From positions 1,178,001 to 1,242,000 of the forward strand of contig CAKKTE020000052.1 of the NCBI GenBank assembly GCA_920105625.2: a DNA stretch of 64,000 nt, in the 5' to 3' direction. This DNA comes from Clusia tigrina. Taxonomy: Eukaryota > Arthropoda > Insecta > Diptera > Clusiidae. Position numbers and translations under genes: made by a program. Shown here piece by piece: positions 1-10,750 of the stretch (its first letter is position 1; each line of letters starts with the position of its first letter). A model generated the notes under the pieces. The model ran no database searches. It was not told the origin of the DNA and saw only the letters and a program-made list of their open reading frames with translations.

Positions 1-502
1 AAACACTGATAAAACGTCAAAGGGCTCTAACTTCTATACGATACGTCCTACACCTATCAAAGATTGCAACATACAAATGCTTGTAACTTTTTACTGGAGC
101 GTCATAAAACCTTGAACTTTTGTAACAATAAAGTACTCGAGCCTCTTGTCAATTTAAGCTATCGCTCGAAGCTATGCTACCCTTGAGTCCCAAATCAAAC
201 ACTGATAAAACGTCAAAGGGCTCTAACTTCTATACGATATGTCCTACACCTATCAAAGATTGCAACATACAAATGCTTGTAACTTTTTACTGGAGCGTCA
301 TAAAACCTTGAAATTTTGTAACAATAAAGTACTCGAGCCTCTTGTCAATTTAAGCTATCGCTCGAAGCTATGCTACCCTTGAGTCCCAAATCAAACTCTG
401 ATAAAACTTCAAATGACCCTAACTGCTATACGGTACGTTCTACACCTATCAAAGTTTGCAACATACAAATGCTTGTAACTTTTTACTGGAGCGTCATAAA
501 AC

Positions 503-2227
503 CTTGAAATTTTGTAACAATAAAGTACTCGAGCCTCTTTTCAATTTAAGCTATCGCTCGAACCTATGCTACCCTTGAGTCCCAAATCAAACACTGATAA
601 ATCTTCAAAGGACCCTAACTTCTACACAGTGCATCCTATACCTATCAAAGTTTGCAACATACAAATGCTTGTAACTTTTTACTGAAGCGTCATAAAACCT
701 TGAAATTTTGTAACAATAAAGTACTCGAGCCTCTTGTCAATTTAAGCTATCGCTCATAGCTATGCTACCCTTGAGTCCCAAATCAAACACTGATAAAACG
801 TCAAAGGGCTCTAACTTCTATACGATACGTCCTACACCTATCAAAGATTGCAACATACAAATGCTTGTAACTATTTACTGGAGCGTCATAAAACCTTGAA
901 ATTTTGTAACAATAAAGTACTCGAGCCTTTTGTCAATTTAAGCTATCGCTCATAGCTATGCTACCCTCGAGTCCCAAATCAAACACTGATAAAACTTCAA
1001 ATGGCTCTAACTTATATACGGTACGTCCTACATCTATCAAAGTTTGCAACATACAAATGCTTGTAACTTTTTACTGGAGCGTCATAAAACCTCGAAATTT
1101 TGTAACAATAAAGTACTCGATTCTCTTGTCAATTTAAGCTATCGCTCAAAGCTATGCTACACTTGAGTCCCAAATCAAACACTGATAAAACTGCAAATGG
1201 CCGTAACTTCTATTCGGTGCATCCCATACCTATCAAAGTTTGCAACATACAAATGCTTGTAACTTTTTACTGGAGCGTCATAAAACCTTGAAATTTTGTA
1301 ACAATAAAGTACTCGAGCCTCTTGTCAATTTAAGCTATCGCTCATAGCTATGCTACCATTGAGTCCCAAATCAAACACTGATAGAGCTTCAAATGGACCT
1401 AACTTCTATACGGTACGTCCTATACGTATCAAAGTTTGCAACATACAAATGCTTGTAACTTTTTACTGAAGCGCCATAAAACCTTGAAATTTTGTAACAA
1501 TAAAGTACTCGAGCCTCTTGTCAATTTAAGCTATCGCTCAAAGCTACGCTACACTTGAGTCCCAAATCAAACACTGAAAAAACTTCCAATGGCCCTAACT
1601 TCTATACGGTACGTCCTACACCTATCAAAGGTTGCAAAATACAAATGCTTGTAAATTTTTACTGGAGCGTCATAAAACCTTGAAATTTTGTAACAATAAA
1701 GTACTCGAGCCTCTTGTCAATTTAAGCTATCGCTCAAAGCTATGCTACCCTTGAGTCTCAAATCAAACACTGATAAAACTTCAAATGGCCCTAACTGCTA
1801 TACGGTACGTGCTACACCTATCAAAGTTTGCAACATGCAAAAGCTATGCTACCCTTGAGTCACAAATCAAACACTGATAAATCTTAATAATAAAATAAAT
1901 AATACCCTTGAGTCCCAAATCAAACACTGAAAAAACTTCCAATGGCCCTAACTTCTATACGGTACGTTTTACACCTATCAAAGATTGCAACATACAAATG
2001 CTTGTAACTTTTTACTGGAGCGTCATAAAACCTTGAAATTTTTTAACAATAAAGTACTCAAGCCTCTTGTCAATTTAAGCTATCTGCCAAAGCTATGCTA
2101 CCCTTGAGTCCCAAATCAAACACTGATAAAACTTCAAATGGCCCCAACAGCTATACGGTACGTCCTACAAGTATCAAAGTTTGCAACAGGCAAATGCTTG
2201 TAACTTTTTACTGGAGCGTCATAAAAG
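503..2227 (+). repeat. 1,725-bp higher-order repeat, copy 1
   Basis: A nine-monomer block is repeated immediately downstream with a period of 1,725 bp (eight full 196-bp lengths plus 157 bp). The period was measured from two rare landmarks: AACCTATG at 561 and 2286, and ATCTTAATAA at 1881 and 3606. Identity starts at 503, where the preceding base differs between copies. Only a few substitutions were noticed by eye, for example near 1203/2928, 2155/3880 and 1979/3704. The block includes a scrambled monomer at about 1,840-1,903 with AT-rich filler. Confidence 0.93.
1886..1902. other. AT-only filler in a rearranged satellite monomer (copy 1)
   Basis: A normal monomer reads GATAAATCTTCAAAGG. Here the run breaks after ATCTT, is followed by 17 bases made only of A and T (AATAATAAAATAAATAA), and re-enters the monomer at TACCCTTGAG. 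About 45 bp upstream (near 1,840) another jump joins ACATGCAA directly to AAGCTATGCT. The two jumps shorten the local spacing and give the 157-bp remainder of the HOR. The filler matches no part of the monomer, which suggests an end-joining scar (inference). Confidence 0.8.
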
Positions 2228-3952
2228 CTTGAAATTTTGTAACAATAAAGTACTCGAGCCTCTTTTCAATTTAAGCTATCGCTCGAACCTATGCTACCCT
2301 TGAGTCCCAAATCAAACACTGATAAATCTTCAAAGGACCCTAACTTCTACACAGTGCATCCTATACCTATCAAAGTTTGCAACATACAAATGCTTGTAAC
2401 TTTTTACTGAAGCGTCATAAAACCTTGAAATTTTGTAACAATAAAGTACTCGAGCCTCTTGTCAATTTAAGCTATCGCTCATAGCTATGCTACCCTTGAG
2501 TCCCAAATCAAACACTGATAAAACGTCAAAGGGCTCTAACTTCTATACGATACGTCCTACACCTATCAAAGATTGCAACATACAAATGCTTGTAACTATT
2601 TACTGGAGCGTCATAAAACCTTGAAATTTTGTAACAATAAAGTACTCGAGCCTCTTGTCAATTTAAGCTCTCGCTCATAGCTATGCTACCCTCGAGTCCC
2701 AAATCAAACACTGATAAAACTTCAAATGGCTCTAACTTATATACGGTACGTCCTACATCTCTCAAAGTTTGCAACATACAAATGCTTGTAACTTTTTACT
2801 GGAGCGTCATAAAACCTCGAAATTTTGTAACAATAAAGTACTCGATTCTCTTGTCAATTTAAGCTATCGCTCAAAGCTATGCTACACTTGAGTCCCAAAT
2901 CAAACACTGATAAAACTGCAAATGGCCCTAACTTCTATTCGGTGCATCCCATACCTATCAAAGTTTGCAACATACAAATGCTTGTAACTTTTTACTGGAG
3001 CGTCATAAAACCTTGAAATTTTGTAACAATAAAGTACTCGAGCCTCTTGTCAATTTAAGCTATCGCTCATAGCTATGCTACCATTGAGTCCCAAATCAAA
3101 CACTGATAGAGCTTCAAATGGACCTAACTTCTATACGGTACGTCCTATACGTATCAAAGTTTGCAACATACAAATGCTTGTAACTTTTTACTGAAGCGCC
3201 ATAAAACCTTGAAATTTTGTAACAATAAAGTACTCGAGCCTCTTGTCAATTTAAGCTATCGCTCAAAGCTACGCTACACTTGAGTCCCAAATCAAACACT
3301 GAAAAAACTTCCAATGGCCCTAACTTCTATACGGTACGTCCTACACCTATCAAAGGTTGCAAAATACAAATGCTTGTAAATTTTTACTGGAGCGTCATAA
3401 AACCTTGAAATTTTGTAACAATAAAGTACTCGAGCCTCTTGTCAATTTAAGCTATCGCTCAAAGCTATGCTACCCTTGAGTCTCAAATCAAACACTGATA
3501 AAACTTCAAATGGCCCTAACTGCTATACGGTACGTGCTACACCTATCAAAGTTTGCAACATGCAAAAGCTATGCTACCCTTGAGTCACAAATCAAACACT
3601 GATAAATCTTAATAATAAAATAAATAATACCCTTGAGTCCCAAATCAAACACTGAAAAAACTTCCAATGGCCCTAACTTCTATACGGTACGTTTTACACC
3701 TGTCAAAGATTGCAACATACAAATGCTTGTAACTTTTTACTGGAGCGTCATAAAACCTTGAAATTTTTTAACAATAAAGTACTCAAGCCTCTTGTCAATT
3801 TAAGCTATCTGCCAAAGCTATGCTACCCTTGAGTCCCAAATCAAACACTGATAAAACTTCAAATGGCCCCAACTGCTATACGGTACGTCCTACAAGTATC
3901 AAAGTTTGCAACAGGCAAATGCTTGTAACTTTTTACTGGAGCGTCATAAAAG
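2228..3952 (+). repeat. 1,725-bp higher-order repeat, copy 2
   Basis: This is the second tandem copy of the 503-2,227 block. Similarity runs to about 3,974, after which the first copy's continuation differs (at 2250/3975 and in the following CTCTTTTC versus CTCTTGTC). It carries the same scrambled monomer and the same 17-nt filler (3,611-3,627), so that rearrangement predates the duplication. Confidence 0.93.
3611..3627. other. AT-only filler in a rearranged satellite monomer (copy 2)
   Basis: This is identical to the filler at 1,886-1,902 and lies exactly 1,725 bp away. It marks the second HOR copy and shows that the rearrangement was copied with its block. Confidence 0.8.
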
Positions 3953-6900
3953 CTTGAAATTTTGTAACAATAAAATACTCGAGCCTCTTGTCAATTTAAG
4001 CTATCGCTCATAGCTATGCTATGCTTGAGTCCCAAATCAAACACTGATAAAACTTCAAATGGCTCTAATTTATATACGGTACGTCCTACATCTATCAAAG
4101 TTTGCAAAGTACAAATGATTGTAACTTTTTACTGGAGCGTCATAAAACCTTGAAATTTTGTAAGAATAAAGTACTCGAGCTTCTTGTCAATTTAAGCTAT
4201 CGCTCAAAGCTATGCTACCCTTGAGTCCCAAATCAAACACTGATAAAACTTCAATGGCCCCAACTGCTATACGGTACGTGCTACACCGATCAAAGTTTGC
4301 AACATGCAAATGCTTGTAACTTTTTACTGAAGCGTCATAAAACCTTGAAATTTTGTAACAATAAAGTACTCGAGCCTCTTGTCAATTTAAGCTATCGCTC
4401 ATAGCTATGCTACCCTTGAGTCCCAAATCAAACACTGATAAAACGTCAAATGGCTCTAACTTCTATACGATACGTCCTACACCTATCAAAGTTTGCAACA
4501 TACAAATGCTTGTAACTTTTTACTGGAGCGTCATAAAACCTTGAAATTTTGTAACAATAAAGTACTCGAGCCTCTTTTCAATTTAAGCTATCGCTCGAAG
4601 CTATGCTACCCTTGAGTCCCAAATCAAACACTGATAAAACTTCAAATGACCCTAACTTCTACACAGTGCATCCTATACCTATCAAAGTTTGCAACATACA
4701 AATGCTTGTAACTTTTTACTGAAGCGTCATAAAACCTTGAAATTTTGTAACAATAAAGTACTCGAGCCTCTTGTCAATTTAAGATATCGCTCATAGCTAT
4801 GCTACCCTTGAGTCCCAAATCAAACACTGATAAAACGTCAAATGGCTCTAACTTCTATACGATACGTCCTACACCTATCAAAGTTTGCAACATACAAATG
4901 CTTGTAACTTTTTACTGGAGCGTCATAAAACCTTGAAATTTTGTAACAATAAAGTACTCGAGCCTCTTGTCAATTTAAGCTATCGCTCGAAGCTATGCTA
5001 CCCTTGAGTCCCAAATCAAACACTGATAAAACTTCAAATGACCCTAACTTCTACACAGTGCATCCTATACCTATCAAAGTTTGCAACATACAAATGCTTG
5101 TAACTTTTTACTGAAGCGTCATAAAACCTTGAAATTTTGTAACAATAAAGTACTCGAGCCTCTTGTCAATTTAAGCTATCGCTCAAAGCTATGCTACCCT
5201 TCAGTCCCAAATCAAACACTGATAAAACTTCAAATGGCCCCAACTGCTATACGGTACGTGCTATACCGATCAAAGTTTGCAACATGCAAATGCTTGTAAC
5301 TTTTTAGTGAAGCGTCATAAAACCTTGAAATTTTGTAACAATAAAGTACTCGAGCCTCTTGTCAATTTAAGCTATCGCTCATAGCTATGCTACCCTTGAG
5401 TCCCAAATCAAACACTGATAAAACGTCAAATGGCTCTAACTTCTATACGATACGTCCTACACCTATCAAAGGTTGCAACATACAAATGCTTGTAACTTTT
5501 TACTGGAGCGTCATAAAACCTTGAAATTTTGTAACAATAAAGTACTCGAGCCTCTTTTCAATTTAAGCTATCGCTCGAAGCTATGCTACCCTTGAATCCC
5601 AAATCAAACACTGATAAAACTTCAAAGGACCCTAACTTCTACACAGTGCATCCTATACCTATCAAAGTTTGCAACATACAAATGCTTGTAACTTTTTACT
5701 GAAGCGTCATAAAACCTTGAAATTTTGTAACAATAAAGTACTCGAGCCTCTTGTCAATTTAAGCTATCGCTCATAGCTATGCTACCCTTGAGTCCCAAAT
5801 CAAACACTGATAAAACGTCAAAGGGCTCTAACTTCTATACGATACGTCCTACACATATCAAAGATTGCAACATACAAATGCTTGTAACTTTTTACTGGAG
5901 CGTCATAAAACCTTGAAATTTTGTAACAATAAAGTACTCGAGCCTCTTGTCAATTTAAGCTATCGCTCGAAGCTATGCTACCCTTGAGTCCCAAATCAAA
6001 CTATGATAAAACTTCAAATGGCCCTAACTGCTATACGGTACGTTCTACACCTATCAAAGTTTGCAACATACAAATGCTTGTAACTTTTTACTGAAGCGCC
6101 ATAAAACCTTGAAATTTTGTAACAATAAAGTACTCGAGCCTCTTGTCAATTTAAGCTATCGCTCGAAGCTATGCTACCCTTGAGTCCCAAATCAAACACT
6201 GATAAAACTTCAAATGACCCTAACTTCTACACAGTGCATCCTATACCTATCAAAGTTTGCAACATACAAATGCTTGTAACTTTTTACTGAAGCGTCATAA
6301 AACCTTGAAATTTTGTAACAATAAAGTACTCGAGCCTCTTGTCAATTTAAGCTATCGCTCAAAGCTATGCTACCCTTGAGTCCCAAATCAAACACTGATA
6401 AAACTTCAAATGGCCCCAACTGCTATACGGTACGTGCTACACCGATCAAAGTTTGCAACATGCAAATGCTTGTAACTTTTTACTGAAGCGCCATAAAACC
6501 TTGAAATTTTGTAACAATAAAGTACTCGAGCCTCTTGTCAATTTAAGCTATCGCTCATAGCTATGCTACCCTTGAGTCCCAAATCAAACACTGATAAAAC
6601 GTCAAATGGCTCTAACTTCTATACGATACGTCCTACACCTATCAAAGTTTGCAACATACAAATGCTTGTAACTTTTTACTGGAGCGTCATAAAACCTTGA
6701 AATTTTGTAACAATAAAGTACTCGAGCCTCTTTTCAATTTAAGCTATCGCTCGAAGCTATGCTACCCTTGAGTCCCAAATCAAACACTGATAAAAATTCA
6801 AAGGACCCTAACTTCTACACAGTGCATCCTATACCTATCAAAGTTTGCAACATACAAATGCTTGTAACTTTTTACTGAAGCGTCATAAAACCTTGAAATT

Positions 6901-8007
6901 TTGTAACAATAAAGTACTCGAGCCTCTTGTCAATTTAAGCTATCGCTCATAGCTATGCTACCCTTGAGTCCCAAATCAAACACTGATAAAACGTCAAATG
7001 GCTCTAACTTCTATACGATACGTCCTACACCTATCAAAGTTTGCAACATACAAATGCTTGTAACTTTTTACTGGAGCGTCATAAAACCTTGAAATTTTGT
7101 AACAATAAAGTACTCGAGCCTCTTTTCAATTTAAGCTATCGCTCGAAGCTATGCTACCCTTGAGTCCCAAATCAAACACTGATAAAACTTCAAAGGACCC
7201 TAACTTCTACACAGTGCATCCTATACCTATCAAAGTTTGCAACATACAAATGCTTGTAACTTTTTACTGAAGCGCCATAAAACCTTGAAATTTTGTAACA
7301 ATAAAGTACTCGAGCCTCTTGTCAATTTAAGCTATCGCTCATAGCTATGCTACCCTTGAGTCCCAAATCAAACACTGATAAAACGTCAAATGGCTCTAAC
7401 TTCTATACGATACGTCCTACACCTATCAAAGTTTGCAACATACAAATGCTTGTAACTTTTTACTGGAGCGTCATAAAACCTTGAAATTTTGTAACAATAA
7501 AGTACTCGAGCCTCTTGCCAATTTAAGCTATCGCTCGAAGCTATGCTACCCTTGAGTCCCAAATCAAACACTGATAAAACTTCAAATGACCCTAACTTCT
7601 ACACAGTGCATCCTATACCTATCAAAGTTTGCAACATACAAATGCTTGTAACTTTTTACTGAAGCGTCATAAAACCTTGAAATTTTGTAACAATAAAGTA
7701 CTCGAGCCTCTTGTCAATTTAAGCTATCGCTCATAGCTATGCTACCCTCGAGTCCCAAATCAAACACTGATAAAACTTCAAATGGCTCTAACTTATATAC
7801 GGTACGTCCTACATCTATCAAAGTTTGCAACATACAAATGCTTGTAACTTTTTACTGGAGCGTCATAAAACCTCGAAATTTTGTAACAATAAAGTACTCG
7901 ATTCTCTTGTCAATTTAAGCTATCGCTCAAAGCTATGCTACACTTGAGTCCCAAATCAAACACTGATAAAACTTCAAATGGTCTTAACTTCTATTCGGTG
8001 CATCCTA
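3953..8007 (+). repeat. Dimer/trimer-organised part of the left-arm satellite
   Basis: Two monomer types alternate here, one with TCTATACGATACGTCC and one with ACACAGTGCATCC. The second type begins at 4661, 5053, 5641, 6229, 6817, 7209 and 7601, giving spacings of 392, 588, 588, 588, 392 and 392 bp (two or three monomers). A third type (CAACTGCTAT plus ACGTGCTA) occurs at 4261, 5241 and 6417, spacings 980 and 1,176 bp. The last module (about 7,737-8,007: CTCGATTCTC, then TTATATACGG) also occurs at about 961-1,230 and 2,686-2,955 and is cut by the orientation switch. Confidence 0.88.
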
Positions 8008-8020
8008 TACCTAGGACGTA
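7999..8020. other. Head-to-head satellite inversion junction
   Basis: Left of this point all monomers read forward; right of it all read as the reverse complement up to the end of the window. The left arm ends TGCATCCTA (7,999-8,007), four bases follow (TACC, 8,008-8,011), and the right arm begins TAGGACGTA (8,012-8,020), the reverse complement of TACGTCCTA. The centre contains the palindrome CCTAGG (8,010-8,015). The arms are the same monomer region at nearly the same register, so this is a near spacer-less giant inverted repeat. No mobile element or unique sequence lies at the switch. Confidence 0.95.
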
Positions 8021-10750
8021 CTGTATAGAAGTTAGGGCCATTTGAAGTTTTATCAGTGTTTGATTTGGGACTCAAGGGTAGCATAGCTTTGAGCGATAGC
8101 TTAAATTGACAAGAGGCTCGAGTACTTTATTGTAACAAAATTTCAAGGTTCTATGACGCTCGAGTAAAAAGTTACAAGAATTTGTATGTTGCAAACCTTG
8201 ATAGGTGTAGAACGTGCCGAATAGAAGTTAGGGCCATTTGAAGTTTTATCAGTGTTTGATCTGCCACTCAAGGGTAGCATAGCTTTGAGCGATAGCTTAA
8301 ATTGACAAGAGGCTCGAGTTCTTTATTGTTTCAAAATTTCAAGGTTTTATGACGCTCCAGTAAAAAGTTACAAGCATTTATATGTTGCAAATTTTGATAG
8401 GTGTAGGACGTACCGTATAGAAGTTAGGGCCATTTGAAGTTTTATCAGTGTTTATTTTGGGACTCAAGGGGAGCATGGCTTTGAGCGATAGCTTATATTG
8501 ACAAGAGGCTCGAGTACTTTATTGTTACAAAATTTCAACGTTTTATGACGCTCCAGTAAAAAGTTACAAGCATTTGTATGTTGCAAACTTTGATAGGTGT
8601 AGGACGTACCGTATAGAAGTTAAGACCATTTGAAGTTTTATCAGTGTTTGATTTGGTACTCAAGGGTAGCATAGCTTTGAGCGATAGCTTAAATTGACAC
8701 GAGGCTCGAGTACTTTATTGTTACAAAATTTCAAGGTTTTATGACGCTGCAGTAAAAAGTTACAAGCATTTGTATGTTGCAAACTTTGATAGGTGTAGGA
8801 CGTACCGTTTAGAAGTTAGGGCCATTTGAAGTTTTATCAGTGTTTGTTTTGGGACTCAAGGTTAGCATAGCTTTGAGCGATAGCTTAAATTGACAAGAGG
8901 CTCGAGTACTTTATTGTTACAAAATTTCAAGGTTTTATGACGCTCCAGTAAAAAGTTACAAGCAATTGTATGTTGCAAACTTTGATAGGTGTAGGACGTA
9001 CCGTATAGAAGTTAGGGCCATTTGAAGTTTTATCAGTGTTTGATTTGGAACTCAAGGGTAGCATAGCTTTGAGCGATAGCTTAAATTGACAAGATGCTCG
9101 AGTACCTTATTGTTACAAACTTTCAAGGTTTTATGACGCTCCAGTAAAAAGTTACAAGCATTTGTATGTTGCAAACTTTGATAGTGTAGGACGTACCGTA
9201 TAGAAATTAGGGCCATTTGAAGTTTTATCAGTCTTTGATTTGGGACTCAAGAGTAGCATAGCTTTGAGCGATAGCTTAAATTGACAAGACGCTCGAGTAC
9301 TTTATTGTTACAAAATTTCAAGGTTCTATGACGCTCCAGTAAAAAGTTACAAGCTGCAAACTTTGATAGGTGTAGGACGTACCGCATAGAAGTTAGGGCC
9401 ATTTGATGTTTTATCAGTGTTTGATTTGGGACTCAAGGGTAGCACAGCTTTGAGCGATAACTAAAATTGACAAGAGGATCGAGTACTTTATTGTTTCAAA
9501 ATTTCAAGGTTTTATGACGCTCCAGTAAAAAGTTACAAGCATTTGTATGTTGCAAACTTTGATAGGCTTTGAGCGATAGCTTAAATTGACAAGAGGCTCG
9601 AGTACTTTATTTTTACAAACTTTCAAGGTTTTATGACGCTCCAATAAAAAGTTAGAAGCATTTGTAAGTTGCAAACTTTGATAGGTGTGGGACGTACCGT
9701 ATAGAAGTTACGGCCATTTGAAATTTTATCAGTGTCTGATTTGGGACTCAAGGGTAGCATAGCTTTGAGCGATAACTTAAATTGACAAGAGGCTCGAGTA
9801 CTTTATTGTTACAAAATTGTCAGGTTTTATGACGCTCCAGTAAAAAGTTACAAGCATTTGTATGCTGCAAACTTTGATAGGTGTAGGACGTACCGTATAG
9901 AAGTTAGGGCCATTTGAAGTTTTATCAGTGTTTGATTTGCCACTCAAGGGTAGCATACCTTTGAGCGATAGCTTAAATTGACAAGAGGCTCGAGTTCTTT
10001 ATTGTTACAAAATTTCAACGTTTTATGACGCTCCAGTAAAAATTTACAAGCATTTGTATGTTGCAAACTTTGATAGGTGTAGGACGTACCGTATAGAAAT
10101 TAGGGCCATTTGAAGTTTTATCAGTGTTTGATTTGGGACTCAAGAGTAGCATAGCTTTGAGCGATAGCTTAAATTGACAAGAGGCTCGAGTACTTTATTG
10201 TTACAAAATTTCAAGGTTCTATGACGCTCCAGTAAAAAGTTACAAGAATTTGTATTTTGCAAACTTTGATAGGTGTAGGACGTACCGTATAGAAGTTAGG
10301 GCCATTTGAAGTTTAATCAGTGTTTGATTTGCCACACAAGGGTAGCATAGCTTTGAGCGATAGCTTATATTGACAAGAGGCTCGAGTACTTTATTGTTAC
10401 AAAATTTCAACGTTTTATGACGCTCCAGTAAAAAGTTACAAGCATTTGTATGTTGAAAACTTTGATAAGTGTAGGACGTACCGTATAGAAGTTAGGGCCA
10501 TTTGAAGTTTTATCAGTGTTTATTTTGGGACTCAAGGTTAGCATAGCTTTGAGCGATAGCTTAAATTGACAAGAGGCTCGAGTACTTAATTGTTACAAAA
10601 TTTCAAGGTTTTATGACGCTCCAGTTAAAAGTTACAAGCATTTGCATGTTGCAAACTTTGATAGGTGTAGGACGTACCGTATAGAAGTTAGGGCCATTTG
10701 AAGTTTTATCAGTGTTTGATTTGGGACTCAAGGGTAGCATAGCTTTGAGC
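8012..10750 (-). repeat. 196-bp satellite, right arm, outer-family segment (proximal)
   Basis: These are inverted monomers with 196-bp spacing (CTCGAG at 8117, 8313, 8509). Diagnostic variants are TTTGCCACTCAAGGG or a similar form, TTCTTTATTGTTTCAAAA, AAGGTTCTATGACGC and CATTTATATGTTGC. Around 9,340-9,840 there is an ordered cassette: a 186-bp monomer lacking 10 bp (ACAAGCTGCAAAC), a 119-bp monomer lacking about 77 bp (GATAGGCTTTGAGCG near 9,563; landmark spacing 9479 to 9598), then a monomer with GTTAGAAGCATTTGTAAG and one with TTACGGCCATTTGAAATTT. The same ordered cassette recurs beyond 52 kb but was not seen between 10.7 and 48.2 kb. The end is approximate: monomers typical of the inner family (ACATGCATTTG with TTTGTTAGGTG) begin near 10,760. 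Confidence 0.88.

Larger units (their letters stand above)
1..8011 (+). repeat. 196-bp satellite array, left arm (forward orientation)
   Basis: Head-to-tail monomers repeat with a period of exactly 196 bp over long stretches, judged from the spacing of the CTCGAG landmark (136, 332, 528, 724, 920, 1116, 1312). Every monomer carries the same succession of blocks: TTTGCAACATACAAATGC, then TTTTTACTGGAGCGTCAT, then AGTACTCGAGCCTCTTG, then GCTATGCTACCCTTGAGTCC, then CAAACACTGATAAAAC, then TACGGTACGTCCTACACC. Short frames of 60-72 residues seen here are translations of the repeat and have no gene features. No transposon, RNA gene or unique sequence is visible. Variant monomers (for example those with ACACAGTGCATCC) recur at 392- or 588-bp spacing, so the arm has dimeric and trimeric higher-order structure. 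The + label is relative: it marks this arm as opposite to the rest of the window. Confidence 0.97.

Noticed and set aside
1..8011. CRISPR-like array of regular repeats
   Set aside because: The repeats are contiguous 196-bp units without unique spacers, and no cas genes are present. It is tandem satellite.
8010..8015. CCTAGG as a transposon or integrase junction
   Set aside because: It is simply where the two inverted monomers meet. No element sequence lies on either side.
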